64,000 nt of DNA from Parasedimentitalea marina (GTDB lineage Bacteria; Pseudomonadota; Alphaproteobacteria; Rhodobacterales; Rhodobacteraceae): NCBI RefSeq assembly GCF_004006175.1, contig NZ_CP033219.1, positions 4,340,001 through 4,404,000 of the forward strand. Reading direction: 5' to 3'. Both the position numbers and the translations under genes were made by a program. The notes beneath the pieces are model-generated. The model saw only the letters and a list, made by a program, of their open reading frames with translations. It was not told the origin of the DNA and made no database searches. This document shows, piece by piece, positions 50,843 to 59,413 of the stretch (position 1 is its first letter; each line of letters opens with the position of its first letter).

Positions 50843-50892
50843 GCTTTAAGCGTCGATAGGTCAGGCAGTCTTTTACCAAGGTGGTTCGTAAC

Positions 50893-51007
50893 GGGGCTTT
50901 GCCCCCACCGCCATTCTGGCGGCTCCCCCAGGATACTTAGTGGCCAGATGAAGACTGGATCCTTTATTCATCTGGCCCAAATATCCTGGGGTCTGGGGCA
51001 AAGCCCC
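50893..51007. repeat. Large imperfect inverted repeat
   Basis: The left arm starts GGGGCTTTGCCCC and ends GGCCAGATGAA; the right arm is its imperfect complement, ending GGGGCAAAGCCCC. Matching blocks are GGGGCTTTGCCCC, CCCCAGGATA and GCCAGATGAA. The left arm carries an extra internal hairpin, CCGCC/GGCGG. It lies between the convergent aldo/keto reductase and dapD genes. Similar GGGGCAAAGCCCC elements are common between Roseobacter genes, from memory. Confidence 0.75.
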
Positions 51008-51034
51008 AGCCGCCGGCGGCAATACAGAAGTTGA

Positions 51035-51862
51035 TTAGTCGCGCAGCAGTTCATTGATGCCGGTCTTAGAACGAGTCTTCGCATCGACGCGTTTGACAAT
51101 TACCGCACAATAAAGACTAACACCGTTTTTCGATGGCAATGAGCCCGACACAACAACTGAGTATGGCGGTACTTCACCGTACATGACTTCACCTGTTTCA
51201 CGATCGACAATTTTAGTCGATTGGCCAATGTAGACGCCCATACCAAGCACTGATCCTTCACGGACGATGCAACCTTCTACAACTTCTGAACGCGCGCCGA
51301 TAAAGCAGTTGTCCTCGATGATCGTTGGGCCAGCTTGCATGGGTTCTAGTACACCGCCAATACCGACGCCGCCGGATAGGTGCACGCTTTTGCCGATCTG
51401 AGCACAGGAACCAACGGTCGCCCAGGTATCTACCATTGTGCCTTCGTCGACGTAGGCACCCAGATTTACAAAAGATGGCATCAAGACCACACCGGGAGCG
51501 ATAAAGGCGGATTTGCGAACGATGGCGTTGGGGACCGCCCGGAAGCCGGCTGCTTTCCACTGATTTTCACCCCAACCGATGAATTTACTGTCGACCTTGT
51601 CCCACCATCCGCTACCCTGTGGGCCACCGGATTGCATTTCCATATCTTTGATGCGGAACCCCAGAAGAACGGCTTTTTTAGCCCATTGGTTCACCTGCCA
51701 GTCACCAGTCGCCTGTTTTTCTGCGACGCGCAGGCTACCTGAGTCCAGGGCATTCAGCGTGTCCTGGATGGCCTCACGCGTTTCTCCGGTGGTGGCGGGA
51801 GTGATGCTATCGCGGACCTCCCAGGCGGCTTCGATGGCGGTTTCCAGCTGGGCGTTGGACAT
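51035..51862 (-). CDS. dapD: 2,3,4,5-Tetrahydropyridine-2,6-dicarboxylate N-succinyltransferase DapD
   Basis: Transfers succinyl from succinyl-CoA to tetrahydrodipicolinate, the first committed step of the succinylase lysine route. The 275-residue protein has a small helical N-terminal domain (residues 1-95) and a left-handed beta-helix of hexapeptide repeats (about 100-240: [20 protein letters not shown] region, [28 protein letters not shown]). The ATG before [10 protein letters not shown] is chosen: GGAG precedes it and it gives the usual length; a longer frame would add 21 residues. Partner DapE is at 2.9-4.1 kb. Confidence 0.95.
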   Translation of the reverse strand: MSNAQLETAIEAAWEVRDSITPATTGETREAIQDTLNALDSGSLRVAEKQATGDWQVNQWAKKAVLLGFRIKDMEMQSGGPQGSGWWDKVDSKFIGWGENQWKAAGFRAVPNAIVRKSAFIAPGVVLMPSFVNLGAYVDEGTMVDTWATVGSCAQIGKSVHLSGGVGIGGVLEPMQAGPTIIEDNCFIGARSEVVEGCIVREGSVLGMGVYIGQSTKIVDRETGEVMYGEVPPYSVVVSGSLPSKNGVSLYCAVIVKRVDAKTRSKTGINELLRD

Positions 51863-52080
51863 GTGTTGTAGCTCCGAAAACGTAATGGTTCGAGCTGTCA
51901 TAGCGGTATTTGTTGATAAGGTCATCGCCGGATTTCAACGAAAATGTCGTTATTGGCCTCAATTCCCGTGAAATTTTGAGATTCCTGCAAGTCGCGTACA
52001 TCAGGCCATGCTTTGCTTCTCCGTTCTACTGGTCTGACCTCCAATAGAAAAAGGCATTCCTTTTTGGGCAGCGCAAATAC

Positions 52081-52680
52081 TTAGCGCACACGCCGTAGGT
52101 GGCGTCGCAGGATCTCGCAGGCGGCTGCGGCATCACGGCGGGCCATGGCATGAACAATAGCGGCGTGATCCTTATCGGTTCGGCGACTCCAGCGGTGTTG
52201 CCAGTTGGCAAACAGATGTCGCGCAGAGGCAATGTGAAGGTCGTCAATTGCAGCCAGTAAACGGGGCATCGCACAGGGGGTTAGAATGACCCGGTGAAAT
52301 CTACGGTTCAGCTTTTCCCAGACAATCATACTATCGGCCTCGTCGCAGGCGATACGGGCGGCGTCGGCTGCATCAAGGTCCTGCGGCGTCAGGTTTGCGA
52401 CGGCATGGGTAAGCGCAAGAATCTCAAGGGAAACCCGCATTTCGATGACTTCGTGTATTTCGCTGGGATCCTGTGCGGTGACCCGTGTTCCACGCCGTGG
52501 AATAGACTGTGCCAACCCGTGGGCTTCGAGCCGTAATAGCGCTTCGCGTACCGGCACGTGGCTGGTGTCAAATTCACGTGCAATATGGTCCTGACGGAGT
52601 TTCTCTCCGGCGGGTAGGTCACCTGCAACGATGCGCTCGCTTAGGCTGTGATAGATGGAATCGGCGATTGTTGGAGTCAT
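52081..52680 (-). CDS. GntR-family regulator (FCD domain)
   Basis: A 199-residue regulator with a winged helix (about residues 6-70: AGEKLRQDHIAREFDTSHVPVREALLRLEAHGL) and a short FCD domain (about 78-198). FNRRFHRVILT and HAAIVHAMARRD provide the metal-ligand segments. It lies 38 bp downstream of a threonine/serine dehydratase gene on the same strand and probably controls it. The 218-bp region between this gene and dapD has no supported gene. Confidence 0.88.
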   Translation of the reverse strand: MTPTIADSIYHSLSERIVAGDLPAGEKLRQDHIAREFDTSHVPVREALLRLEAHGLAQSIPRRGTRVTAQDPSEIHEVIEMRVSLEILALTHAVANLTPQDLDAADAARIACDEADSMIVWEKLNRRFHRVILTPCAMPRLLAAIDDLHIASARHLFANWQHRWSRRTDKDHAAIVHAMARRDAAAACEILRRHLRRVR

Positions 52681-52718
52681 AGATAATAGATAAAATTCTA
52701 GTCGGCTGCCTACAAGGG

Positions 52719-53639
52719 CTATCCCAGTGGATCAGGCGCAATATTTCCGCCACAAATTAGCACGGCAACACGTTCATCCAATTCGGGGCGATAGGCCCCG
52801 GACATTAATGCGGCCAATGCGGTGGCACCTGCCGGTTCCACGAGAATCCGGTGTTGCATCCACAGGGCCTTTTGGGCGGTGGTGATCGCCCTGTCTGAGA
52901 CCGTAACGGATGTTATGTTTTGGGAACTGGCCAAGTCATAGCAGATGTTGCCGATCCGCTTGGCTCCTAGCGCATTGGCAGCCACACCCGAGACTTCGAC
53001 ATCCACTGGTTGTTGGTTTTGCAATGCAGCGTGCAGTGCGCATGAAGTTTCTGGCTCTACCGCGATAATTTTTTTGCTGCCGCTAAACCAGGCCATGGCA
53101 CCTGCGATCAGTCCACCACCACCGACTGCTATCAATAGTGTATCGGCCTGCATTCCCTGTGACTGCCATTCGGAAAAACATGTGCCTTGCCCTGCGACCG
53201 TTGCAGGCGCGTCATAGGCGTGCACCTGCATGGCGCCTGTTTCGGTTTCATACTGTTGCGCCAGTTCTAGCGCATTGGAATAGGCACCCGGAACCACTTG
53301 CAGGTCTGCGCCCGAGGATTTGATCAGGGCAATTTTGGCAGGGCCGGCCATTTCCGGGACGTAGATTCGTGCGCGATGGCCTAGTTTATGCGCTGCATAT
53401 CCCACGGCCGCGCCGTGGTTGCCGCCGGATGCAGCCACCAGGCCAGCCCCAGGTACATCCTGATTAAGCAGAGTGTTAAAGGCTCCGCGCGCCTTGAAGC
53501 TACCAGTGTGTTGCATGTGCTCCAATTTCAATTCAATCGGGGCGTTTAGTCCAAATCCCTGAACTTGTAGCGTCGGTGTGATCTGGATATGGCCATTAAT
53601 CCGTTCAGATGCTGCCTCAATGTCGTTTTTCCAACCCAT
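52719..53639 (-). CDS. Threonine/serine dehydratase (fold-type II PLP enzyme)
   Basis: A 306-residue PLP enzyme of the threonine dehydratase/serine racemase family, without the C-terminal regulatory ACT domain of biosynthetic IlvA. The Schiff-base Lys49 sits in HTGSFKARGAFN, the phosphate-binding loop is AVGGGGLIAG and SGGNHGAAVGYAA is the substrate loop. Likely a catabolic enzyme releasing ammonia from a hydroxyamino acid. Divergent from the LOG gene; regulator downstream. Confidence 0.9.
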   Translation of the reverse strand: MGWKNDIEAASERINGHIQITPTLQVQGFGLNAPIELKLEHMQHTGSFKARGAFNTLLNQDVPGAGLVAASGGNHGAAVGYAAHKLGHRARIYVPEMAGPAKIALIKSSGADLQVVPGAYSNALELAQQYETETGAMQVHAYDAPATVAGQGTCFSEWQSQGMQADTLLIAVGGGGLIAGAMAWFSGSKKIIAVEPETSCALHAALQNQQPVDVEVSGVAANALGAKRIGNICYDLASSQNITSVTVSDRAITTAQKALWMQHRILVEPAGATALAALMSGAYRPELDERVAVLICGGNIAPDPLG

Positions 53640-53713
53640 CTCACGTGCCTTTGCCTAGTGTTGCGGCGGTTGACCTTATAGGCTGAAAGAAAACACGCAA
53701 GCAGGATCCCAAA

Positions 53714-54562
53714 ATGAAAGAAGACCGCCACAGCCGACTTCGCGACGCCCATTCCGATCGGGATCAGGCCGAGCACGTGCCCTCGACACCGCAGAGTGTA
53801 TCTCCGGCTTATCGCCTGGCATTTGCCGATGAGGATTTTCTTTGCCGCGAAGAGCTGCGACCGGTTCGGCTGCAGTTGGAACTGCTGAAGCCGCAATTGT
53901 TACTGGACGAACGCGGCATCGAAAGCACCATCGTGCTGTTTGGGGGCGCCCGTATTCCGGACCCTGCGCATAAGGATCAGGCGCGTACGAAAACGCTGGC
54001 GGATTTGTCCGAATTTTATGACGAAGCGCGTGAGTTTTCCCGTTTGATGACGTTGAAATCTATCGAAACGGGCGGCCGTGAACATGTGATTGTTACAGGT
54101 GGTGGCCCCGGCGTGATGGAGGCCGGTAACCGTGGTGCGGTAGATGCGGGCGGGGCCTCAATTGGATTGAGCATAGTCTTGCCGCATGAACAGGCACCGA
54201 ACGAGTATGTGACCCCGGATCTCAGCTTTAATTTTCACTATTTCGCGATCCGCAAGATGCATTTCCTAATGCGTGCCCGCGCGATCTGCGTGTTCCCCGG
54301 TGGGTTTGGCACCATGGACGAGTTGTTCGAAAGCCTGACTTTGATTCAGACGGGCCGCATGGAACGAGTGCCGTTCCTGCTGTTTGGCAAGGCGTTTTGG
54401 GAAAAGGTGATCAACTGGGACGCGCTGGCGGATGCCGGCACGATTTCAGATAAGGATCTTGACCTGTTCCGCTTTGTTGATACGGCGCAAGAGGCGATGG
54501 AACTCATTGAAAACTGGGAGCCAGCACCACCGCGCGATACTCTTCCCGGGCGGGAAAAGTAG
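53714..54562 (+). CDS. LOG-family protein (TIGR00730, lysine-decarboxylase-like)
   Basis: A 282-residue Rossmann-fold protein of the LOG family. The GGGPGVMEAGNRGA and PGGFGTMDELFE motifs are the nucleotide-phosphate-binding and catalytic elements; members hydrolyse the N-glycosidic bond of AMP or cytokinin nucleotides. The first 65 residues are a charged extension upstream of the core, also seen in larger bacterial relatives. Not an actual lysine decarboxylase despite the common annotation. Confidence 0.88.
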   Translation: MKEDRHSRLRDAHSDRDQAEHVPSTPQSVSPAYRLAFADEDFLCREELRPVRLQLELLKPQLLLDERGIESTIVLFGGARIPDPAHKDQARTKTLADLSEFYDEAREFSRLMTLKSIETGGREHVIVTGGGPGVMEAGNRGAVDAGGASIGLSIVLPHEQAPNEYVTPDLSFNFHYFAIRKMHFLMRARAICVFPGGFGTMDELFESLTLIQTGRMERVPFLLFGKAFWEKVINWDALADAGTISDKDLDLFRFVDTAQEAMELIENWEPAPPRDTLPGREK

Positions 54563-54575
54563 GGGTTATTCTTAC

Positions 54576-54596
54576 TGGGCGGGATAAAGCCGCCCA
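54576..54596. terminator. Stem-loop between convergent genes
   Basis: TGGGCGG and CCGCCCA form a seven-bp stem with a seven-base loop, 14 bp after the LOG stop codon and before the end of the leftward small gene. Followed by an A/T-rich but not T-only stretch. Confidence 0.55.
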
Positions 54597-54629
54597 TCAA
54601 AATTATGCATTCAGGGGAATAAAGCGGGA

Positions 54630-54839
54630 TCAGGCCATGTCTGTTGGCAGAACACCCAGTTCAACGCCTTGGGGCAGACTGGTCAGAACCTGTGATCCAC
54701 GCACGTCTTTGATTGCATAGCCGTAACCTTTGAGCCGGAATTTCCATTCACGCGCGCTGAGTGCTTTTTCACGTTCATCGCGGATTAGGTTTAGAACGCC
54801 GTCCTCGATCATGCTGCCGCCGATATCTGCCTGTGCCAT
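54630..54839 (-). CDS. Small conserved hypothetical protein, 69 aa
   Basis: A 69-residue cytosolic protein beginning MAQADIGGSMIEDGVLNLI with a basic, helical middle (REKALSAREWKFRLKGYGYA). The ATG at 54839 has an AGGAG nine bases upstream, which supports it over a longer frame. No domain recognised. It is downstream of rlmN, separated by a gap holding a branched structural element. Confidence 0.65.
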   Translation of the reverse strand: MAQADIGGSMIEDGVLNLIRDEREKALSAREWKFRLKGYGYAIKDVRGSQVLTSLPQGVELGVLPTDMA

Positions 54840-55004
54840 TTTTTGGTCTCCTGGTTTGATTGTCCTCAGGATAGAAACTGATTGTTCAGGATGGCGAAAC
54901 TTTACCGGAATTGAGGAAAAGCTGAGACGAAATGTGGCGGTCTGCCCCATGCGTGAAGGAAGTGTTTAGAGTGGTGCTGGCTTGATCAGCAATGACACTC
55001 TTCG

Positions 55005-55066
55005 ACATGATTGCAGCGCCGACCTGCGGTCGGGCGCTGCCCGGCGAAAACGCCGAACAATCATGT
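55005..55066. repeat. Branched (three-way) inverted-repeat element
   Basis: An outer 9-bp stem, ACATGATTG with CAATCATGT, encloses two hairpins: CAGCGCC-GACC against GGTC-GGGCGCTG with a TGC loop, and CGGCG-AAAA-CGCCG. All pairings are contiguous, so the 62 bases can fold as a three-way junction. Its GTCGGGCGCTGCCCGGCG block resembles sequence in the repeats near 61.2 and 63.7 kb. Confidence 0.7.
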
Positions 55067-55111
55067 AAGGGTGAACCAGTGTGGGTTAAGTAATCCGGAT
55101 GCCGCTAAGAG

Positions 55112-56299
55112 TCAGGAGGACATTCCGGCTTCAGCCTCGATCTGTTTGCGGCTTTTGCGCGAACGTTCCGTGGCGGATTTCAGTTGGCCGCAGGCAGCCA
55201 TGATATCTTCGCCGCGGGGTTTGCGGATGGGTGAGGCATAGCCCGCCTCGTGGATGATATCTGCAAAAGTATGGATACGGTTGCCCGAACTGCGTTTGTA
55301 CGGTGCACCAGGCCATTCGTTGAACGGGATCAGATTGATCTTAGCCGGGATACCTTTGATCAACTCGACCAAACGATGCGCGTCTTCTTTGCTGTCGTTT
55401 ACACGGTCCAGCATCACATATTCAAAGGTAATGCGCTCTGAGTTGGCAACACGTGGATAGGCCCGAAGAGCCTCTAGCAGGGCTTCGATGTTCCAGCGTT
55501 TGTTGATCGGCACCAGTTTGTCACGCACGTCGTCTGTGGTGGCATGGAATGAAACGGCCAGCATGCAGCCAATTTCTTCTGCGGTGCGGGCGATTTCCGG
55601 TACCACACCACTGGTCGACAGAGTGATACGGCGACGACTGAGTTGAATGCCCTCGGGATCCATCGCAATTTTCATCGCGTCACGGACGTTCTCGAAATTA
55701 TAGAGCGGTTCGCCCATGCCCATCAGGACAATGTTGGACAGACGCCGGGTACGGTCGTCGGCGCGGGTGCCGGGTACCGGCCATTCGTCCAGATCGTCGC
55801 GGGCCATCATCACCTGCCCGATGATCTCGGCGGAAGTCAGGTTGCGGACCAGTTTCTGAGTGCCAGTGTGACAGAACGAACAGGTCAGGGTGCAACCCAC
55901 CTGAGACGAGATGCATAGGGTGCCGCGGTCGGTTTCGGGGATATAAACCACTTCGACCTCGTGACCGCCGGCGATGCGGACCAGGTATTTGCGGGTGCCA
56001 TCCTCGGACACCTGCCGGGTGATCACTTCGGGGATTTCAATGACACAGTGCTGGGCCAGGTCCGCGCGCAGGTCTTTAGACAGATTGGTCATATCGGCAA
56101 AGTCGCGTTTGCCCCACTGATAGATCCACTGCCAGATCTGGCCGACCCGCATTTTGGCCTTTTTCTCTGGAGTGCCAAGGTCGATCAGAGTCGCCCGCAA
56201 TTGCTCGCGCGTTTGGCCAACAAGATTGATCTTGCCGCCTTCGGGTAACTTGCGTGGCAGGGTCAAAACGTCTTGGGTGATCGGTGTGTCGGCTGTCAT
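55112..56299 (-). CDS. rlmN: 23S rRNA/tRNA adenine-C2 methyltransferase RlmN
   Basis: Radical-SAM enzyme that methylates A2503 of 23S rRNA and A37 of some tRNAs. The 395-residue protein has an N-terminal helical domain (about 20-100) and the radical SAM barrel. Cluster ligands Cys136, Cys140 and Cys143 are in [12 protein letters not shown]; the [12 protein letters not shown] motif and the late catalytic Cys in the C-terminal tail (MAACGQL) are also present. Stand-alone housekeeping gene; 185 bp upstream up to the IalB-like gene holds its promoter. Confidence 0.96.
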   Translation of the reverse strand: MTADTPITQDVLTLPRKLPEGGKINLVGQTREQLRATLIDLGTPEKKAKMRVGQIWQWIYQWGKRDFADMTNLSKDLRADLAQHCVIEIPEVITRQVSEDGTRKYLVRIAGGHEVEVVYIPETDRGTLCISSQVGCTLTCSFCHTGTQKLVRNLTSAEIIGQVMMARDDLDEWPVPGTRADDRTRRLSNIVLMGMGEPLYNFENVRDAMKIAMDPEGIQLSRRRITLSTSGVVPEIARTAEEIGCMLAVSFHATTDDVRDKLVPINKRWNIEALLEALRAYPRVANSERITFEYVMLDRVNDSKEDAHRLVELIKGIPAKINLIPFNEWPGAPYKRSSGNRIHTFADIIHEAGYASPIRKPRGEDIMAACGQLKSATERSRKSRKQIEAEAGMSS

Positions 56300-56484
56300 G
56301 GCTTGGGACTCGGATATATAAGAGTGGATGCAGCTCTATATAGGAGTTTGCGCCAAGATCAAAAGTTTTCGGTAATAATCGTTACTGGCCGCCGCTGGCC
56401 AACAATTCGTCTGATTGGCCAGATGGGTAAAACCTCCTGCGTCTATGCGATTCAGGAGGGTGCTAGATTTCTAACAAGATTGGA

Positions 56485-57021
56485 TTATTTGGCGCAGCGT
56501 TTGTCCGCGTCTTCGATAGCAGCGGTAAAGCCCAACAGCGAGAAACTGTCCTGGGTCTGGGTGCCACGGGCTGACCGGGCGGTCAGAATCGCTTGTGAGC
56601 CGCGCTTCATTGCAGTGATGATCTTGGTGTCATCAGCTGCGGTTGCGGGCCATGCCCATTCGCCCTCGGTGAACAATTCGAACTCGGATTCGCCGATTTT
56701 CATGTTCACTGTGGACCCCGGTGCAAATGGGTAGCCACCGGTAAAGGTAACTTGTCCACTTTCTTCGCCGTCGGGGCGATAGAAAACAAACAGCTGAATT
56801 TCGCTACGGCGCACGGCAACAACGCGTCCATCACGGGTGTTGACCGATTCTTTCGGTGCCGAGACGCCCCAGCATTCGATCGGGTCATTCCCCTGAAAAA
56901 CACTCCAGTCCACGTTGGCGGCAACGCGGTTGGTGCTTTGGTTCTGTTGTGCAGCTGCTGTGGTGGCGGCGATGCCAGCCAGACACAGACCAATAATTAC
57001 ATGGGCAAATTTAGATGCCAT
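56485..57021 (-). CDS. Invasion-associated locus B (IalB)-family protein
   Basis: A 178-residue secreted or periplasmic protein with a signal peptide (residues 1-25, ending AAA-QQ) and the IalB domain. WSVFQGNDPIECWGVSAPKES holds the first conserved Cys and the family W-x-V start; a second Cys (DKRCAK) is at the end, so a disulfide is likely. The ATG at 57021 follows GGAG; a longer frame would add eight residues. In non-pathogens the role is unclear. Confidence 0.85.
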   Translation of the reverse strand: MASKFAHVIIGLCLAGIAATTAAAQQNQSTNRVAANVDWSVFQGNDPIECWGVSAPKESVNTRDGRVVAVRRSEIQLFVFYRPDGEESGQVTFTGGYPFAPGSTVNMKIGESEFELFTEGEWAWPATAADDTKIITAMKRGSQAILTARSARGTQTQDSFSLLGFTAAIEDADKRCAK

Positions 57022-57190
57022 TTGTCCCGACTCCAAGACTGTCATTACCTCAATAGTGCCAGCGGGCCTGCAGTGTTACCCACCGTCTAGGCCAGTTTCC
57101 CTAGCATGTTGACAGAACCATACTAACGTCAGTAGCACCACTGGTGAAAGTGCGATTGGCAGGAAATCGCCAAGAAAAAGGGCTAATAGC

Positions 57191-58189
57191 ATGACAAATC
57201 CGGTTCCAATGGCTGAAATCTGGCGTGGTCAGTTACTGGAGAGCCTTCACCTGGGCCATGCAGTTGTCTGCGATGACAGCGGTCAGGTGGTGCGCAGTTG
57301 GGGAGATCCTGATGCGGTGGTTTACCCGCGCAGCTCCTCCAAGATGATCCAGGCGCTGCCTTTGATCACCTCTGGGGCTGCAGAGAAGTTCGGTCTGACC
57401 AGTGAACAGCTGGCCCTGTCCTGTGCGTCGCACACTGGGGCGGCGATCCACACTGATCGGGTCCGTGCGTGGCTGTCGCAACTGGGACTAAGCGATGGTG
57501 ATTTTCGGTGTGGGCCGCAAATACCCGGCGATGCTCCTGCGCGCAATTCAATGATCAAGACGGATTCCAGCCCATGTCAGGTGCATAACAACTGCTCTGG
57601 CAAGCACGCAGGTTTCCTGACTCTGGCGCAGCATATGGGTGCCGGTCCGGAATATATCGATGTTGATCACCCGGTACAGCAAGCTGGTTTGGCGGCATTT
57701 GAGGAAACCACCGGCCAGGATAGTCCCTGCTACGGTATCGATGGGTGCTCGGCTCCGAACTTTGCCACCACGGTCACGGGCATGGCCCGGTCAATGGCCT
57801 GGTTTGCCTCGGCAGCGGATCGATCAGATCGGGCTTCGGTCGCGGCGCAGCAACTGGTGGCAGCGATGACCCGGCACCCTGATCTGGTGGCCGGCGAGGG
57901 TAAGGCCTGTACCAACCTGATGCGCGCCATGGGTGGCAAGGTTGCGATCAAGACCGGGGCCGAGGGGTTCTATATCGCCATCATCCCGGAAAAGCGCTTG
58001 GGTGTTGCGTTGAAAATCTCAGACGGTGCAACCCGTGCCAGCGAATGCGCGATTGCTGCCATTCTGGTGTCGCTGGGTGTTTTGGATGCCAATCATCCGG
58101 AAACAGCAAAGTACATGAATGTACCGCTGCTGAATCGCCGTGACGTCAATTGTGGCGTGGTGCGGCCTGCCACTGAATTACTGTTCTGA
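57191..58189 (+). CDS. Asparaginase II family protein
   Basis: A 332-residue asparaginase of the Rhizobium etli type II (PF06089) class, unrelated to E. coli AnsA/AnsB. Typical features: VYPRSSSKMIQALPLI near residue 45 with the Ser-Ser-Lys motif, SCASHTGAAIHTDRV, NNCSGKHAGFL with the conserved Cys and His-Lys, and CYGIDGCSAPNFA. It converts asparagine to aspartate and ammonia, probably in the cytoplasm. Convergent with the YCII-like gene and ends near a GC-rich stem-loop. Confidence 0.92.
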   Translation: MTNPVPMAEIWRGQLLESLHLGHAVVCDDSGQVVRSWGDPDAVVYPRSSSKMIQALPLITSGAAEKFGLTSEQLALSCASHTGAAIHTDRVRAWLSQLGLSDGDFRCGPQIPGDAPARNSMIKTDSSPCQVHNNCSGKHAGFLTLAQHMGAGPEYIDVDHPVQQAGLAAFEETTGQDSPCYGIDGCSAPNFATTVTGMARSMAWFASAADRSDRASVAAQQLVAAMTRHPDLVAGEGKACTNLMRAMGGKVAIKTGAEGFYIAIIPEKRLGVALKISDGATRASECAIAAILVSLGVLDANHPETAKYMNVPLLNRRDVNCGVVRPATELLF

Positions 58190-58200
58190 GCGATTTCTTT

Positions 58201-58220
58201 GCCCGGCCAGTAGGCCGGGC
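58201..58220. terminator. GC-rich stem-loop between convergent genes
   Basis: GCCCGGCC and GGCCGGGC, a perfect 8-bp stem with a four-base loop, lies between asparaginase and the YCII-domain gene. There is no clear T-run; a similar element follows serC (63667-63686). Confidence 0.6.
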
Positions 58221-58227
58221 AGGGTTC

Positions 58228-58542
58228 TTACATCTCTAGAATTTCGGCAACTTCGACAGAGCCGTCGCCGTCAACAACCATTGGGCACCCTTTGGCCATG
58301 TCACTGGCAGCTGAGATGTCGGCAGCTTCAACCACCGAATAACCGGCCAGCGGGTTGGTTCCGCCATCGTCTGCAATGCCGCCATGACTGACGGTTTTGG
58401 ACAGACCAACAGGAGCGCCCGGTACGATCAGGGCATCCCCCATCGATGCCATCCAGCTTTTCCAAGCCGCCATGACTTTGGCGCCGTCCTCGGGCGTGTC
58501 GGGCTTCTTGCCACCATGATAGGCGAAAATGAATTGGGCCAT
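58228..58542 (-). CDS. YCII-related domain protein
   Basis: A 104-residue dimeric alpha/beta-barrel protein of the YCII/DGPF family: FAYHGGKKPDTPEDGAKVMAAW (FAYHGG core), DALIVPGAPVGLSKTVS and YSVVEAADISAASDMAKGCP. Function unknown; such proteins accompany SRPBCC and ArsR genes, as here, possibly in one leftward operon with the next two genes. Confidence 0.88.
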   Translation of the reverse strand: MAQFIFAYHGGKKPDTPEDGAKVMAAWKSWMASMGDALIVPGAPVGLSKTVSHGGIADDGGTNPLAGYSVVEAADISAASDMAKGCPMVVDGDGSVEVAEILEM

Positions 58543-58589
58543 TGCTAGTATCCTTTTGTTGAATAGAAACGGATGAAAGTGCCGGGTCG

Positions 58590-59018
58590 TCAGGTGATAT
58601 TGGTTGCGAGCTTACGCAAGGATGATGTCCAGCCCGACTCGTGCCGCGCGCTTTGCTCGCTGTCATCCAAATCGCGGTGATCAATCAACAATCGCGCGCC
58701 TGATGTACTGGAAACGACGGTAAAGGTCACATGGCTTTCGCCACCGCGCTGGTCATCGTCGTCGTGCCAACCCCAGGTGAAACCAACCGATTTGGGTGCA
58801 TCCACATGGGTCACATGGCCCGACACCTTGAATTGTTGACCCTCGCCGTTGCGCATGATCGAAAACCACGGCCCGGTGCGGTTAAAGTTCAGGTCATGCT
58901 CGGGCACGTCCATGCCTTCGGGGCCCCACCATTTCAGCAATTTTTCGGGTGTGGTGATCCAATGGAAAAGCCGTTCCGGGGTAACTGAGAATTCGCGTTC
59001 CAACCGCAGGTCGGTCAT
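58590..59018 (-). CDS. SRPBCC (AHSA1-like) domain protein
   Basis: A 142-residue START-fold protein of the AHSA1/ATPase-activator group: LEREFSVTPERLFHWITTPEKLLKWWGPEG (WWGPEG core) and FTWGWHDDDDQ with a hydrophobic-ligand cavity pattern. Its ATG overlaps the ArsR stop (ATGA), so regulator and ligand-binding-fold protein are coupled, a pairing found widely in bacteria. Function unknown. Confidence 0.9.
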   Translation of the reverse strand: MTDLRLEREFSVTPERLFHWITTPEKLLKWWGPEGMDVPEHDLNFNRTGPWFSIMRNGEGQQFKVSGHVTHVDAPKSVGFTWGWHDDDDQRGGESHVTFTVVSSTSGARLLIDHRDLDDSEQSARHESGWTSSLRKLATNIT

Positions 59019-59335
59019 TTATCGTCCTCCTTAAGCGCGGCCTCTAGCCGGTCCAGGCTGGGTTCCCAGAACTCGCGCTTTGATTTTGTCCACGTGGCGA
59101 TCAGTTGCAGTCCTTCGGGACGTGCGGAATACAGGCGTTGGGTGCCCTGGGCGCGTTGTTGTATCAACCCGGCCTCGCGCAGGACCTTTAGATGTCGTGA
59201 AATAGCTGGCGCAGTGATGCCCGAACCGCGCACCAGATCCCCCGCCGGCAATTCGCCGTGATCCATGAGTTGTTCCACAATTGACATGCGGATCTCGTCA
59301 GCAAGCGCTGAAAATGATTTTAGAAGCGGTGTCAT
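59015..59335 (-). CDS. ArsR-family winged-helix regulator
   Basis: A 106-residue regulator: FSALADEIRMSIVEQLMDHGELPAGDL, ITAPAISRHLKVLREAGLI (recognition helix) and a wing. It lacks the ELCVCDL-type metal-binding Cys motif of ArsR, so it is not a classical metal sensor. Translationally coupled to the SRPBCC gene; repeats just upstream of its start are its likely operator. Confidence 0.9.
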   Translation of the reverse strand: MTPLLKSFSALADEIRMSIVEQLMDHGELPAGDLVRGSGITAPAISRHLKVLREAGLIQQRAQGTQRLYSARPEGLQLIATWTKSKREFWEPSLDRLEAALKEDDK

Positions 59336-59355
59336 GAGGGTAATATTAACTTAAT

Positions 59356-59380
59356 CGTTAATTAAAGCAAACGTTAATTA
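59356..59380. promoter_or_regulatory. Direct repeats CGTTAATTA upstream of the ArsR gene
   Basis: CGTTAATTA occurs at 59356-59364 and 59372-59380, 16 bp apart, and TTAAC/GTTAA form an inverted pair just beside the first copy. The cluster begins 21 bp before the ArsR-family start codon, fitting autorepression. Confidence 0.6.
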
Positions 59381-59413
59381 TGCGAGGCAGGTAATACAGC
59401 CCGAGAAAAAGGG

